A DNA stretch of 64,000 bases from Amoeboaphelidium protococcarum. Taxonomy: Eukaryota; Aphelidiomycota; Aphelidea. The notes beneath the pieces were generated by a model. That model had not been told where the DNA came from and searched no databases. It saw nothing but the letters and a program-made list of their open reading frames with translations. Each line of letters begins with the position of its first letter. Within the stretch, counting starts at the first letter, position 1. Location of the stretch: NCBI GenBank assembly GCA_023515745.1, contig JALECJ010000255.1:1250001-1314000 (forward strand), read 5' to 3'. Shown here piece by piece: positions 26,902 to 39,653 of this stretch. The position numbers and the translations under genes were made by a program.

Positions 26902-27063
26902 TCAAATCTGTGATGAACATACTATAATAGAAGTGGATTTGATATCTATGACACACTCATTAGCCTTTCTGCTCAAAAGTGAATCTTGCAATAAGATAGA
27001 TATCTACAGGATTATGAGTTTAAGAGATACACGAAATCTATCTTGTATATGGTATTCACTAAA

Positions 27064-27800
27064 TCAAGAAATCAACTTTGACACGATCCAATCTAATCCT
27101 TCTGTGAGGCCTTCGCCAGTGACGGCACAACAGGCTTAAATATGCCACTATCGATCCTTAAGAGATGTCAGCTAAAGACTATTAGATATTTACGAGGCAG
27201 AGAGGGCTCCTTTCATGTCCTATTTATTTGCGAAAACAAGCAGCGCCGAGTGCTTCAAAGTTTCATTCTCCATCATACGATGAAGTTCCTGCTTACAAAC
27301 GTCTATCCTATCCTTATCAGTGCTATCAATAACCATTATAACCGCCTACACAATAGTTCATTTTACCGATAATTTATAATATAAAGAGTTCAACAGCTTT
27401 AAATAGAGGTGGAATATTTACCTTGGTGTTGATGTAATATGTTGACCATGTGGCCCTCAGTCCCTCCTGTCCACCAAGATCCCACATTATAAACTTGATA
27501 TTCTTGTACACAAATTCCTCCACATTCGATCCAATCTACAAAAATCATACAGACATTAATCTTTCTCATTACACATATAACTATCTAGATATTTACAGTA
27601 GGAGTAGTTGCAACAACCTGGTTCATAAATCTACACAAAAATCATCACATAAGTAACAAATCAAAACCACAATAGTGTAATCATTCATACAATTTGTAAA
27701 GAATCGTAGTCTTTCCAGCATTGTCTAGACCGACTAGTACAATTTTATACTCTTCATTCCTCCAGAGAAGTCGCGATAACCGACTTAATAATATGCCCAT
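27064..27800 (-). CDS. ARL5: ARL5-type small GTPase
   Basis: Four exons, 27691-27800, 27597-27630, 27422-27535 and 27064-27345; introns of 60, 61 and 76 bp all end TTGTAG or GTGTAG. The spliced product is 179 aa, exactly the animal ARL5 length. ARL5 acts at the trans-Golgi in endosome-to-Golgi tethering. Seen: [19 protein letters not shown] with Gly2 for myristoylation, P-loop [14 protein letters not shown], switch region [33 protein letters not shown], and [20 protein letters not shown], a strong ARL5 match. The Q of the invariant NKQD is TAG. Confidence 0.96.
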
Positions 27801-28065
27801 GTTATTTATTTCTTTACTTACCACTTGTACAAGCAAGCGGGCACTAACAGTAGAATGAACAACGAAGAACCAAGCGAGAATCAATCGAAGAGACACGAAA
27901 AGGAGAAATTCTTCACGAGGAGAACAACTTATGATGAAATCGCATTGTACTGTATTAGTTGAGAGACAAAGATATATAAATGATCAATAACTAAAAATAA
28001 TAATTGATACAAGTTAATTGAAGCAATGAAAAAAAGGTTTACATTGGACATAATTGAACGTTCTT

Positions 28066-29694
28066 TCATCTTAATGCGACAGGTATCAGTTGAAGCGACT
28101 CGATCTAGAGAATGTCGTCGCGATGAAGTGATTGATGCTTGTATTCATTGTAAATGAACTTATCCCATTCCCTTCTCAGATGCGCAGTAGCCAAATCTTG
28201 CATGAGCATTATACCTCCAATACAATATGCAAGACCAGAGGCGTATAAGAAGTTGGCATTACCTCCCGCACCGCCCAGCCAAATGTAATGCATTAGCGGA
28301 TACACAATCAGACTTGAGACTGTGATGACTACACACGCAAGCACAACATACCGCGTGTACTTCAGCACTGGATTTAGAAGAGGTATAAGAGACAGTGCCA
28401 ATGCCATATGAGACAAGTTGGCGATAGAGCTCATAGAGGCGACGATCAATGTCATAATGACGAAAACGAGCATAGGATTAGATCGCAACTTCAAAGTCAG
28501 AGGGATAACAACACTGTAGGTGACAATCGGGAGAACCAGCGCAAAGAATAGTCTAAAATGACTAAACATCTCCACAAAAAAGTACCAGTATAGAGACAAA
28601 TTTGCCTTCTATCTCGAACTAAAGATGCATTCTCCATATAAAACTTGCAGATGCTTGAGAATCAGAACAGTATAAGGCCATAAAGAGTCTAATGACGCAT
28701 AAAGAAACTCCTATAGGCTGAATTCATTACCAATATTTGTCGCAAAGTCATCAAAATTGATCGTAATGTTCTGCAATTTATCAGCAATGAGGTAGACACT
28801 ACTACTATTTTGAATAGTATCCACTAGAGTGTTAATGTCATATGAATCCCAAATCTGGACAACACTTGCCAATTCTATACTGAAAAAGTATCCGCATAAT
28901 AGAGTAAATAAGATTAGCCGCTTTAAGACAGAGTAAAAGCCATAATCCGTAAGAGCAGCCTAACCAAGACAGAGGAGAATCACTGGACATATACAGATTA
29001 CAGTTATCAAATCGGCTCCAAATACTAGAAGAGCAGCCAGATAAGTTAGAGACACCAAAGACCTTCCTTTCAGTGCTGAATCTAAACTTAATAACATCAT
29101 GGTAGCATTAAAAGCATACATTCCACCACGCCCGAATTCTATAATATTCATTGGATTTAGTAAGTACAATGCACAGACGACGATCGGGATATTCTTAGAT
29201 TAAAACTCTTATTGCATCATCATCTCTGGAGTCAATATCCTGCGTAAAGTCTTTATTTCATCCACCATCTTGGAGTCTAGAGGAAGGTAATTTTTAACCT
29301 TGGCATCTGGCGATTGAGGTTGAAAATCATCAGCTATATACTCTTTATCCTTGTCACTAGCACACAGCGCAGTATCATACGCTATCAAATAGTTGAAATC
29401 TATCCTGTAAATCCACAGGTACTACTTGGCAATAGAGAATAGCAGATAAGCATTAAGAACATGGCTAATCATAAGAAGAAGCATGATAATATGATGCAAT
29501 TAAGCAAACTCGCCAAGAGACAACAACATGCTAAAAGATCTAATAACCACAGAACTGTACTGACATCCCTCATATGTGACAAAACACTCTAGAAACATTT
29601 TCATCTCCAATGACTTATTCTAATTATGCAAATAAGCAATACATCTCAATGCAATACCAAGACAGAATATTGAAAGCAGCTTCAATTAAGCCAT
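28066..29694 (-). CDS. PIGU: PIG-U, GPI transamidase subunit
   Basis: Intronless, 542 aa, multi-pass ER membrane protein. PIG-U is part of the GPI transamidase that attaches GPI anchors to proteins. Family blocks: ALYLLNPMNIIEFGRG, LKGRSLVSLTYLAALLVFGA, SLYWYFFVEMFSHFRLFF and IPLTLKLRSNPML, and near the end YPLMHYIWLGGAGGNANF with LRREWDKFIYNEYKH. It is longer than human PIG-U because of an extended loop at about residues 100-180. The start is the ATG before a hydrophobic span (AQLKLLSIFCLGIALRCIAY). TGA is reached after one in-frame TAG (DILQ). Confidence 0.9.
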
Positions 29695-30478
29695 TGCTGT
29701 ATAAAACTCAAAGAGATCACGTACTCTTTTACAATCGGTAAGAAGAAGAAGAATAGAATTCAGTTGAAACTAAAAGGACGGACATACTGGTACGTCAAAA
29801 GTGTTTCAAACGCGCCAAGAAACTTTTTCTTATACAGCATTTATAGAGTTTTTTAATTCAAGTTGATATACTTTGAGACAGTGAATAAATGTTTTGAGCA
29901 ATCGTTATCTTTTTAATGGTCATAATGAACCGGGAGGACAATACGGTAATCAGTTTCATGAATTGAAAGCAAACACAATATCACTATCGATTTAAAGTAG
30001 AATCTTGTAAACGATCATTTATCATAGAGAGAAACGATAAAGACAGGTTACGCGTTTCAACGCCATCGTGTCAAACGGGATCAATCTTTTACCCCAAGCG
30101 ACTGAGAGAGTGAGCTGGTGGGTGAGTGAGTGAGAAAAAGAATGAGCGAGTGAAATAAGAATAAAGAGCGGCGAGTGAGAGACGTTTGTCGCCTTGATTT
30201 CCCTTTCTTTCCGTGCGAGTTCAAACGGACAAACTTTGGTGAATGCGCATTCAGTTACTGCCCAACTTTGCATTATCTGATTTCTAATTAGCATTAATCT
30301 TACTATTTGTGTTATTCTTTATTGCATCTCGAAGAACTCTGCTGATAATTTACTCAATTCTGTTTATTGTCTACTTTGGATTTTGGTATTTGTGAACATT
30401 ACTACTTATAATAAAATCTAATTAGAACATTCTGTATTCAGACAAACTCAGAGATCAACTCCGTATTAGTGATTAATT
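29695..30478. other. Long spacer with GAGT-rich repeats
   Basis: Between divergent PIG-U and ARPC3. It carries degenerate GAGT/GTGA repeats at about 30102-30180 and AT-rich flanks. A 90-codon minus frame at 30022-30294 has a composition set by the repeat and no family resemblance, so I do not call a gene. Probably a bidirectional promoter. Confidence 0.5.
30102..30180. repeat. Degenerate (GAGT)n tract
   Basis: Interrupted GAGT/GTGA tetranucleotide units in the PIG-U/ARPC3 intergenic region. Related GTGA runs occur at about 46515-46536, and CACT runs at 58925-58945. Confidence 0.6.
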
Positions 30479-31042
30479 ATGCCTGCGTATCATTCATAAT
30501 TTGTTGAAGATTCATAGTTCAAGATGGTGGGAAATATGTGCATTCTACCATTTAGAACCAAGGTTCGTGGCCCAGCACCTCCATTCAGCAGTAACGATCC
30601 TAATGATGAAGACATTGTTGAGGAGGGACTGAACTTGTACAGAGCCAACTGCTTCTATAAGAATTTTGAAGTCAAGAATGGAAGTGACAGACTGTTAATC
30701 TATGTGCTGCTGTACATTGGTGAGTGTCTGACCAAGATTGCTTCCCTATCCACTAAGGGTGATCAGTGGCCGTCTGTAAATGAGGCGCAGAAGCACTTGA
30801 CCACTCTGTCCACCAACGCTAACCTGGTGTCTATGCTGCCATCTGATGCATCTTTCCCTCTATCTGGCATGTATGAGAAGCCTACCAACAAGAATGACAT
30901 TGACTTTCTGCGTTCCTACTTGACTTAGTTGCGTGGTGAAATCGGCACCAGATTGATTGAGAGAATCTATGTGAACGGCAAGCCTAGCAAGTGGTGGATG
31001 TGTTTCCAGAAGAGAAAGTTTATGGGCAAAAGCTTGAGCTGA
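30479..31042 (+). CDS. ARPC3: ARPC3, Arp2/3 complex subunit 3
   Basis: Intronless, 187 aa, close to the 178 of animals. ARPC3 (p21-Arc) is a subunit of the actin-nucleating Arp2/3 complex. It begins MPAYHSQF like animal ARPC3. It contains [60 protein letters not shown] (Q is TAG, Gln in animals too) and [20 protein letters not shown] before TGA. Arp2/3 implies branched-actin motility or endocytosis. No introns or oddities. Confidence 0.97.
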
Positions 31043-31254
31043 TTAAAAATACTTGAAAATCATGCGTCTTTTTCAGTAATAAGATTTTATTCTTTATGTA
31101 TTTTGAGTTGAGAATGGTTTACTTTCTTAATTCTATCATTTTTGATATCAGCAGTACGTGAGACTCTAAGCTTCAGTTCTTCTACCGCGACGAGAATTCC
31201 TCCGCGTTGTTTCATTCCATAGGATCTCCTTTAAATGGCATAAGTAGCACCAGC

Positions 31255-33207
31255 ATGTCATTTAAAACTAAAGCGATATTCGTCGCACTATTATGCTTGG
31301 TTAGTATTTATTTATCGCTGATATCTATCCGTCTCAGGATTGGACATTTCACTATATTAAATGGTGGAAGGCTGTCGGAGTAATCTAGTCTTGACAGCGA
31401 TTTTAGAGCGTTGGAGTAAAACCACGTTAGCGATGTTGAAACGCTGTTTACGGAGCTGAGTAACGAAATATAGTAGAGGGAAAATGGATATAGATAGAGA
31501 GTCTAGCGATTAATTACAAGTCTGCAATCTAGAGAGGATCAGTTAAATATTACATTGAATAAACCGCCTGTGATAGTATTTGGTACTGCTGGTAGTGGTA
31601 CACGCATTGCAAGTAGAGTACTTCGCGGAATGAACGTTGCCGTCTTCACTGAGAGCGTGAATAGATAAGATGATTCCCTGGTTATCATTCAGCTGGTGAA
31701 AGAGACAGCGATGTTTTGCTGCGGGAACTCTTCGATGTTTCATCACTTTGCGGAGAGGATTAACAATAATGGAACATTCGTATACGAAGTGGAGGATATA
31801 GATCCTATTCTACGCGATTAGATTACAAAGGCTCTACGGTTGGCATTTCGCATCATACAATATGAAGTTTATCTAAAATCTGGGCGTTCTCTGGATGTCA
31901 GTTGGGGTATCAAAGAGCCTCAATTGATCTATCTCATTCCCTTCATCCTTGATCTCCATCCCGATGCTGTTCTTGTTCACACAATCCGGGATGGACGTGA
32001 TGCTGTTCTCAGTAAGTAGCAGAAGATGAGATATCAGTAGATGTATCTGAATAAGATTTACCGATCTGGAGATCTAATGGCGACCGCGTATTTATGGCAG
32101 CGAATAAATCTTGATGCTCGGTCCATGGCTCTCAGGCATCAATTGCGCACAAATTACATCTTGGTTCGGTTGGAAGATCTATGCTATGATCATCGGAGGT
32201 AGATGACATTGTCTAATATCGAGATGCTGTTACAATAGTCTGGAATAGTGAGAACGTATAATATTACACCTTCGAATTCCCTAGATATCGATCAGTCAAG
32301 ATGCAATATGGGCAAGTGGCTTAACACCTCGTTGCAACTGAATTCTAATGTTTTTAAATCGATTGGGAAGACTTTACTTGAATTTGGATATTAAGGATTA
32401 TAAGCTGATACATCTTCTGAATAAATTATATCAAAAGCTGGACTTCCATTGTGGCCTTAGAACTCTACTGTGATTATAACGGCTGTATCTTTAGATTATC
32501 TTGATCTATTCAACACTTTTTTGGATAATATTGAATATCACTCTTCTGGTTAAAGATTGTAAATTTTGGTTCTTAATTTGGATCATGAATCTGCGCAAGT
32601 GAATAAAATGTCCTAAAAACCGCGGCAGCATATTCAACATGTAAGTATTGATAGTGTAAAGTAAAAGAAAGATATCTGGAAATGGAGACTTGAAATGGCA
32701 TCGATGTTAATAGATCAAGGAAACAATGTGGTACTCAATGACTTGGACGCTATATGGAATGTAAATGTCGTCTAGTATTTCGAGTAGGATAAGTTTGGTG
32801 GGCACGACCTCATTGCTGGACAAGGAAGATTTCCGTACGAGTTGAAGTCATTATGGGGATTTACTGCTTGCATGGGTATGGTGTATATAAGATCATCTAC
32901 GCAATCATCTACCCTGCTTCATCTGACTCTTAAGTATTTGAAGATGTTCCCAGACGATTAAAAGGCTTTCAATCGGGCTCTCTGGTAAATGTCTGATGGT
33001 TGGATCGAAACAGAGGCTGGATATCAGTCAGTGTCTAATAGCAGTACAGGAATTAAAGCTTTAGTGTTGCACCACGATTCTATTCCTCGATTCTGTCCCT
33101 CATCCAAAGTCATTGAGTAATACCCAAAGGCAATTGCATTTCATTGTTATACTCCCAAGAATGGTTCTAAAAAGATGGCTAAACTAAAATAGATGAGTAT
33201 CATATGA
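31255..33207 (+). CDS. Sulfotransferase fused to a GT77-like nucleotide-sugar transferase
   Basis: Intronless, 650 aa, Golgi type II topology with signal anchor AIFVALLCLVSIYLSLISI. The first half is a PAPS sulfotransferase: 5'-phosphosulfate loop VIVFGTAGSGTRIASR and 3'-phosphate motif VHTIRDGRDAVLS. The second half, from about residue 400 (STVIITAVSLDYLDLFNTFL), resembles the PF03407/GT77 type: WKWRLEMASMLIDQGNNV, VLNDLDAIW as the acidic metal motif, WGFTACMGMVYIRSS, and DDQKAFNRALWQ. The two halves are joined in one TGA-free frame through many TAA/TAG codons. Likely adds and sulfates sugars on the same glycan, which is inference. Known sulfotransferases are usually not fused to this GT. 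Confidence 0.8.
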
Positions 33208-33238
33208 TTGATTGAATAAACATTAGTACCATGATATA

Positions 33239-34405
33239 TCATTTAAATTCAATTTTGACACCACCGACACCTAAAACAACTTCGAAAGCCTCAAATCCTT
33301 CACATGATAATTAGTCTCTGAGCTAAAACATTAGCTAAGAATCTTCTACGGTGTCAGGTAGTAAAGTCAATACACAACCGCCTCCACCGGCGCCAGTCAA
33401 CTTCGATGCCAAGCCAAACTTCTAGGCAATATCACAAACTTTGGCTATATTAGGATGACTGACATTAAAGCATTCCAAGAGTTTTTAATTTATATTTATG
33501 AGGGTCTTCATTCTTTCATAATCGACATTTTCAGCGTGTATCATAGACTCGAATTCCGCGGATATGCAATCAATAGTCTCCAACATTGACTTGGCCACTA
33601 AATTGTGACCGTCAATGACTTGTTTAAATTTTAACAACTATACTTTAGTTTGACGCGGAGTCTTGGTATTAGTCAGAAGAAACTTATGTTGGAATTTATC
33701 TATGACTTTGGTCTCTGCTTTGCCAGTGGTGATGGCTTTTTAGTATGCTATGACGCCACCAAAGACGCAGACGGTGTTATCTATTCCAGAGGGATTACCA
33801 TGTATGACACACTCGGCAATGAACGCATACTTATTTATGAGATTAAGAGAATCTGTACTCCGCAAATCTGTATCTTTATCCAAGTGGTTATAATGCAATA
33901 ATAGTGACGCGGCAATACAGGCAGAGTAGGACGCAGACGATCCAAGGCCGGCACCAACTGGGATTTGACTTGACACCACTATGCGGCATCCACGTTTAGT
34001 GAGGAATCTAGAATGTTTATCTGTGAACTTGAGAACAACATTAAGATACTCAAAGGCGGCAATAGCAGCAGATTAGTCAGCAGAATATTGAGGACGTCGC
34101 GCTCTCTATAAAACATGTTCAAGTAATCGCGCATCAATACCATTCAAGTTAGGTCCATCTGGGCAGCATTCATTGAGAATAGATGCCGTTTCTCTCATTT
34201 CAAAAACTTATTTCACTTGCAAATCAGGTAGCTCAAGCTCCGCGGCATCTCTCTCAGGCAGCAGCTGGTATGAAGACGTTGTGTATAAATTTATAGAGGA
34301 CGCACAAGCTTTTGTGCCGTGAACTACCGCATGTTCGCCAAACAAAATGGCTTTACCCGGCGCTTTTATAGTGAATTCGACTAGTTCCAGAGCTTATGCC
34401 ATCAT
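33239..34405 (-). CDS. MVK: Mevalonate kinase
   Basis: Intronless, 388 aa, the normal size. It phosphorylates mevalonate with ATP in the mevalonate pathway to isoprenoids. GHMP motifs: KAPGKAILFGEHAVVHG at the N-terminus, the ATP loop IPVGAGLGSSASYSACIA, HGNPSGIDNTVCVFGG, and the C-terminal LTGAGGGGCVLTLLP. Tail VVLGVGGVKIEFK then TGA. The start is the first of two ATGs. The 3' ends of this gene and the sulfotransferase fusion converge with only about 30 bp between stops. Confidence 0.97.
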
Positions 34406-34586
34406 GATTATCCTCGAGTAAAGCGGTCAAAGTTCCGACTCAAGTCTCAACAAATTACAAACTACAGGTGAGGAAGCGCGTGTGAAATCTTTCAGCGTAA
34501 ATCCTCCTTGGCTTGATCTACGTCTCTATTGTTTCGTCGTTCTTTCATCCTTCTGTAAATTCATAGCCTTGTTAACGCGTAATACA

Positions 34587-35743
34587 ATGGCATGGAGATA
34601 GCCAAAATAGCTTAAGGATTCCCCAATTCAAAAATCTTATCAATGTATAATATATGCATATACTTTGTGAAAGACATTATTCAAAGACTTGTACCGTGTG
34701 TAGTGTAAGATTTGAAAGCATCGAATCAACTGTTGGCTGAGAACCATGCAAGTAACGCGTAAAACTTGAAGGCACAACGAAATTAACTGACTGAACTGTT
34801 GGATTCGAATTTGTTTCTGATGGAATAAATAGCCTAGCAGAGAACATTTTTGGATGAATACAAATAAGTAGTTCAGTAAAAGTATGAGATGATAAAAAGC
34901 ATTGATATGCAGATGATGAACACGCTGCAAAGTTTTGAAACAATGGTGAAACAATCTCGGTCCGTCCGTATCTCTGAAGAGAGTAGTCTTCCAATGAGCA
35001 CAGATGTTGTCCAAACTTCCAATGTTAATAATAATAATGCTGTGAATGAGGTAGCTTAACAGAATATTATTAGAACAAGTCAAGTTTTTGGTTAGAGTCA
35101 ACCTGTGAAAAGTGGTTCAAACCTGGATGATACGGAGAAATGCGTGGATAACTTTCAAGTTGCCTTGAATACTCCTTCTATTAGTGATAGTTCTCCTAAA
35201 GAAAGTAGTTCTCCCACAGCAAGAGTTCAAAGTAATTATGTTGTTGCAGATTAATATTCCTCATCTCCTTTATTGCTACAGCACAGAGAAGTTGAATAAC
35301 TGCAAGATGTACGAAAATCGCGCCGGATGAGCATTTGGAAGCCTAATATGACACCTCAAGGACTTAGCCGTAAACTTGACGCGCTTATCACAGGTAGTCG
35401 ACAGGACGGTGACATTATTGATGATACAATCTTTGAAGAGTCTGAAGATGAAGGGCCACTCTCAAGCTAGAGATACATTGAAGAAATGGAAAACCAGGAT
35501 CCAATGACACGTAAGAAGTCTGCACGCGAAAGTGCTGGGATTGTCTCAACATCAGATGGAACACCAAAAAGACCAAGACGCGAATCATCACGCAGAATAT
35601 AAAATTTTGCTGAACCAAGCTTGCGCAAGTAAGATTTTTATTCCCTCTTGAATGGCTTTTCCTCTAAAAAGTATGACTAATATCTTTATATGTGTAGAAA
35701 GTTAAGGCAAGGCGATGCGCATACATTTAAATTAGCAAATTGA
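34587..35743 (+). CDS. SGO1: Shugoshin
   Basis: Three exons, 34587-34644, 34704-35628 and 35698-35743; introns of 59 and 69 bp end GTGTAG. About 342 aa. Shugoshin protects centromeric cohesin through PP2A. The N-terminal coiled coil reads LKASNQLLAENHASNAQNLK. The C-terminal SGO motif is RPRRESSRRIQNFAEPSLRK joined across the last intron to KLRQGD, the family's EPSLxxKLRRGD signature. The middle is disordered and rich in Ser, Asp and Gln. Without the third exon the signature would be lost, which supports the splice. The short first exon is the least certain part. Confidence 0.85.
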
Positions 35744-35779
35744 ACAAGCTGGAAATTAACATTATATAAAATTCAAATT

Positions 35780-36699
35780 TCACTTTAAAGGTGAGAATGG
35801 CATTGGCTTCAGAATCCTGGTTCGCATATCTTTCACCAACGGAACAGTATTGTAAACTGTTTGTGCCCAGCCATCTTCTTGCCACGCCTCCTCACGCTAT
35901 CTCTTGCGATCATCCAAGCTAGGATACACCCACATGTGATGCACCAGAGACAGAGCTCCGAGCTGTGTAAACCAAGCACCTACCGGTTAACAGTACTTCT
36001 TTCTAATCTCCAAGCCGCGCTTCCACTATTACTCCCATTCCAAGAGATTTCCAGCCTTTAACATATACGATCTCAACTCATAGATATCTGTTGTATCTTT
36101 AGCAGGCTATGGAGGACTGGTCAACCAAAATGCAAATTCTAGGCACATTTGATTTTAACGTCTTCTGATCAGTTTCGGTAATTGCTTGGAGTACTCTTGA
36201 TACTGAGGATCGTGTTGTAACAGGGACATGGTCTTATCGTATCCCGTGTATCCTTTATATTCCCACATGTGCACAACTTGATCCAAATCCGCACCAACAC
36301 TTGTATTCCAACTGCCAACTAGGTTGACCTGATTATCCTTATTCTGTGCAATTCGCGGGTAATGATCAGCTACCAGCTTCCTGTACTCATCCATCTTATC
36401 AGGCTTCACATCATGAACTACACACTTAAAATATCAGCGATAAACAATCACATAAATAAGATATTACACACAAGTTCGTGAACGTATTTCCCACGAGCCA
36501 ATTTCTTTGAGAAGGTAGTATCTCGATCATCATCATCGTCCACATCGTCTTCATCTGCTGTATTACCCAGCTATCCTTTGCCGACCTACTTCTGACCTTT
36601 AGTTCCATACAACACCGATTCTATTATTCCCTTACCACCATCGCGTATTCTTGAAGTAGTTTGCAGTGGCCTCTTTAAAAGCGGTAGGATCGAATTCAT
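35780..36699 (-). CDS. NIPSNAP: NIPSNAP-family mitochondrial protein
   Basis: Two exons, 36468-36699 and 35780-36417, with a 50 bp intron (GTAATA...GTGTAG). About 289 aa. NIPSNAP proteins are mitochondrial and link matrix health to mitophagy in animals; the ferredoxin-like NIPSNAP domain is doubled. First repeat: VKPDKMDEYRKLVADHYPRI with VHMWEYKGYTGYDK. Second: YELRSYMLKAGNLLEWEQQW with LVHHMWVYPSLDDRKRQREE. The N-terminus is basic (LLKRPLQTTSRIRDGG), fitting a transit peptide, followed by an acidic DEDDVDDDDRD stretch. TGA follows MPFSPLK. Confidence 0.92.
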
Positions 36700-36817
36700 T
36701 TCTAGCTCTACTTATGTTAACTATCAACTAGACCGTGCGACAATTTGAGCTGAAAAGGGGAACGCGGGCGCGTTGTCACAAAGTTTGCAACAAATTACCA
36801 CACAAGAGAGAGAGAGA

Positions 36818-37786
36818 ATGTTAATGGACAGTTCACGCTAAGAAGCTACTTCAATCAATGGTGGTGAGAATGTCACATCACTGCTGAATATTGGCGGATA
36901 ATTGGATGACCATATGGTACAGGCTATCATAGAATGCCTCAAGTAAAAGCTAAGGAAATTCAGTCATCAGGTGGCAGGACACGATGACTTGCTCAGATTG
37001 TCACTACCATCTCAACTCTTTGATCAGATCACTCACTTTCAAGATGGCCAAATACATCTTCTTCTGAAACCGACTGTCATCAAGGAAATACAGTTCTACG
37101 CCAACGCAAAGAGTTGCAAGGATATTGCTCCTGTATTACCTAAATTCTACGGGTGGATGCATGTAGACGCGTTAATTGATCAAGGCTTAAATCTGACTTT
37201 GCGTGATAAATGCACTCATTTCGTTCTAATTGAAGATTTATTGGCCGATATGAACGCTGAATAGTGCCGGATAGCCGATATAAAGATTGGATGGTAGATG
37301 TATGCTGCTTGCGATGATTCTGTTGATGATAGTAAACGCCAGAGGATGCTAATGAAGAACTCTACTACAACTTCGGTTAATTTGGGTCTTCGGATAACTG
37401 GGCTCCGGTACGAACAAAGCTCCGGTAAACTGTTTACTAAATAAGATGGTAAGATGCTCAAAAATTTTCAAGACTTTCAGGATGTTATGCAAGACTTTAC
37501 CACTATCGGTCGTGATTTAAATGTTGATCGGCAAGTACGAGAGCGATTGGCAGTTGATCTCACCACTATGGCGCGTAATTTGCCTCAAGAAGTTCAACTT
37601 CACTCCTCTAGTGTCCTCATCATCATCGACACTGTGACTTTGAATGCCAAAATTAAACTCATAGACTTTGCGCACTCCTTCATTACTCAAGATCCTGAAT
37701 ATCTAGCATCGAGTAACGTGCACCAGGAGATTTAAACTTGCCTCCTGACCTTGAGAAAATCATTCGGTGTTGATGACGACGACTGA
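36818..37786 (+). CDS. Inositol polyphosphate (IPMK/IP6K family) kinase
   Basis: Intronless, 322 aa. Members phosphorylate soluble inositol phosphates with ATP. Seen: VAGHDDLLRL, the hydrophobic LLKPTVIKEIQFYANAKSC, LPKFYGW, FVLIEDLLADMN, the catalytic PxxxDxKxG site in the variant form CRIADIKIG (Pro replaced by Cys, Asp and Lys kept), TTTSVNLGLRITGLR, and the metal-binding IDFAHSF. The size fits IPMK better than IP6K. A purine GA run precedes the start. Acidic C-terminus DDDD then TGA. Confidence 0.88.
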
Positions 37787-37928
37787 TTGGCTGGATGTCG
37801 CAGCGAATAAATTGCAATTATTCACACATTACTTCCCTCTTTCGAGTTACTGCAAAGTCCGTCTGAATATATAATCTTTTAACTCGATAAACTTTAACTT
37901 TACTCAATTATACTTGAACTACTTCGTC

Positions 37929-39653
37929 ATGTTTAAGGAAGTTGAATATATGACCAGGGAGGAGTTTGATGATGATTTTGATCAGTTTTTGGCTCAAACA
38001 AGTAAGAAAGCCAAGCGCCCTGCTCCGATAGTAATGAACCACGCTATTGACTTGTGGCTTATGTATTAATCGGTGATGAAAAGAGGTGGACATTAAGCTG
38101 TAAGTCTCTTTTTGTTAATATTGTTTTTGAAATTAATACTGATTATCGTTCATTGTAGGTTACTAATGTTAACAGTTGGCGCCAAGTGTTTCTGGACTGC
38201 ACCGAAGCGACAACTTACTCTTCAAACACGGGATATTACACGCGATTGAGTTATGAAAAGTAAGTTGCCACTTTTAATTGATTGTAATATTGTACAAAAT
38301 ATATTTCATTGTAGGACACTATGGGATTATGAGCGATAGGCGAATAAAAGTGATCCACAAAGGAAAAATAAGTTCAAACACGTTCCTGCTGATTATGATG
38401 AGAAGGCTCTCACAAGTGCTGATGTGATTCGCATGCACAAAGAATTGTTGCGATCAAAGTCTGGTGGACAGTTGAATGAATAATCAAATGCGAGCTCTAG
38501 CAGGCCTAATACACCTCGGTCAATGTCGCCAAAGTATTCATCGTCAGACTCAAAGCGAAAGCAATAGTCAAGGAGCAGACGCGGTCCATCAGTGCTCGGG
38601 CGATTCTCCTCATCTGCTTATGATCAATCCACCACTGATGAAGATAATGAGCTGTTTTTCTCTGATGATGATGAAGCTCATCGAGTATTATAATAGCATC
38701 CAGCTAAATTCTCATAATAACTTGCCGAGTTGGAGTCTATGATGGACTAGATGCAAGATTGCGAAGTGTTCATCTAGTCACTGGAAGCAGATCAGCCCCC
38801 GATACCTAAATTCCTTCAGCAGTTGTTAGCGACTGATAAGACTGACACCAAAAGCCAGAAGAAGAATAAATTACCTGTTGACGCGTGCTGCGTGTATCTT
38901 AATCATCTTCAAACTTAATTGGTGAAATTGTCAAAGAGTTACGCAGAGTGCGATGAACTAGCCTATCATTTTGATCGACGACTGGGAGCGATGGAAATGT
39001 ATACAGGTAGTGGCACTTCTACTCGAAATAGAAAGAGTCAAGAAGAGTAAGAGGAGCATTTGAACCTTGATCCGCTGTAGTAATAGTAATAATAATCATC
39101 TGCCGAAAAAGATGAAGATGGGTCCTAAATCAACAATGATCTTGCATAGCAGTAGTAAGAAGTTGATGAAGGGTCTCTTGCGTCCGACGAATAGGAAGAG
39201 GATTTTAATGAGTAGGATAAGGAGGATTTTGATTTGGACGAAAGCAAGCCTTAAATGTTATCTCCACTTGCTTTATTAATGAGTCAAAACTAGCGATAAG
39301 TGTCAGGTTCGTAAAGCGTCGACAGTCAACAGGATTAGGCAGACAGTTGGGATGGCGATCAAGATAACGCTGACAATAACCTCATCAATGATGGTGAATC
39401 CTAACTATCTGTCGATACTGCGCGAGAGATTGCTGAGGCTGCATAATCAGTGCAGTCAATGAAGTCTTCACCTGCTAGTCCGATGTCGAGTAATCCATTC
39501 AACGATAAGAGGCGGAGATCGTCTGGAAGAAGTCGCGCCAGAGAGCAATTGCTTGCTAGCTATTCCACCTCCAGTGCAGAGGACGACGAAGCTTTGAGCA
39601 GAAGATCCAGTGGTGGTGGCGCAAGGCGTAAAAGTAGGCGAAGATTGTACTGA
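37929..39653 (+). CDS. ARID-domain protein, acidic and Q/S-rich
   Basis: Three exons, 37929-38099, 38159-38259 and 38315-39653; introns of 59 and 55 bp both end CATTGTAG. About 536 aa. The ARID DNA-binding fold sits at residues 40-110: IDLWLMYQSVMKRGGHQAV, VNSWRQVFLDC, YYTRLSYEKTLWDYE, with both introns inside the domain. The rest is low complexity: KRKQQSRSRRG, acidic DEDNELFFSDDDEA, a Gln run (LDPLQQQQQSS) and an Arg/Ser-rich tail (RRSSGGGARRKSRRRLY). Likely a chromatin or transcription factor of the ARID class; no second domain identifies a complex. Confidence 0.82.

Noticed and set aside
26933-27372. Two plus-strand frames of 68 and 76 codons
   Set aside because: Antisense to ARL5 exon 4 and intron 3, which is a much stronger gene.
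30022-30294. 90-codon minus frame in the PIG-U/ARPC3 spacer
   Set aside because: Composition is driven by the GAGT repeat; no family resemblance and no Gln reassignment signal.
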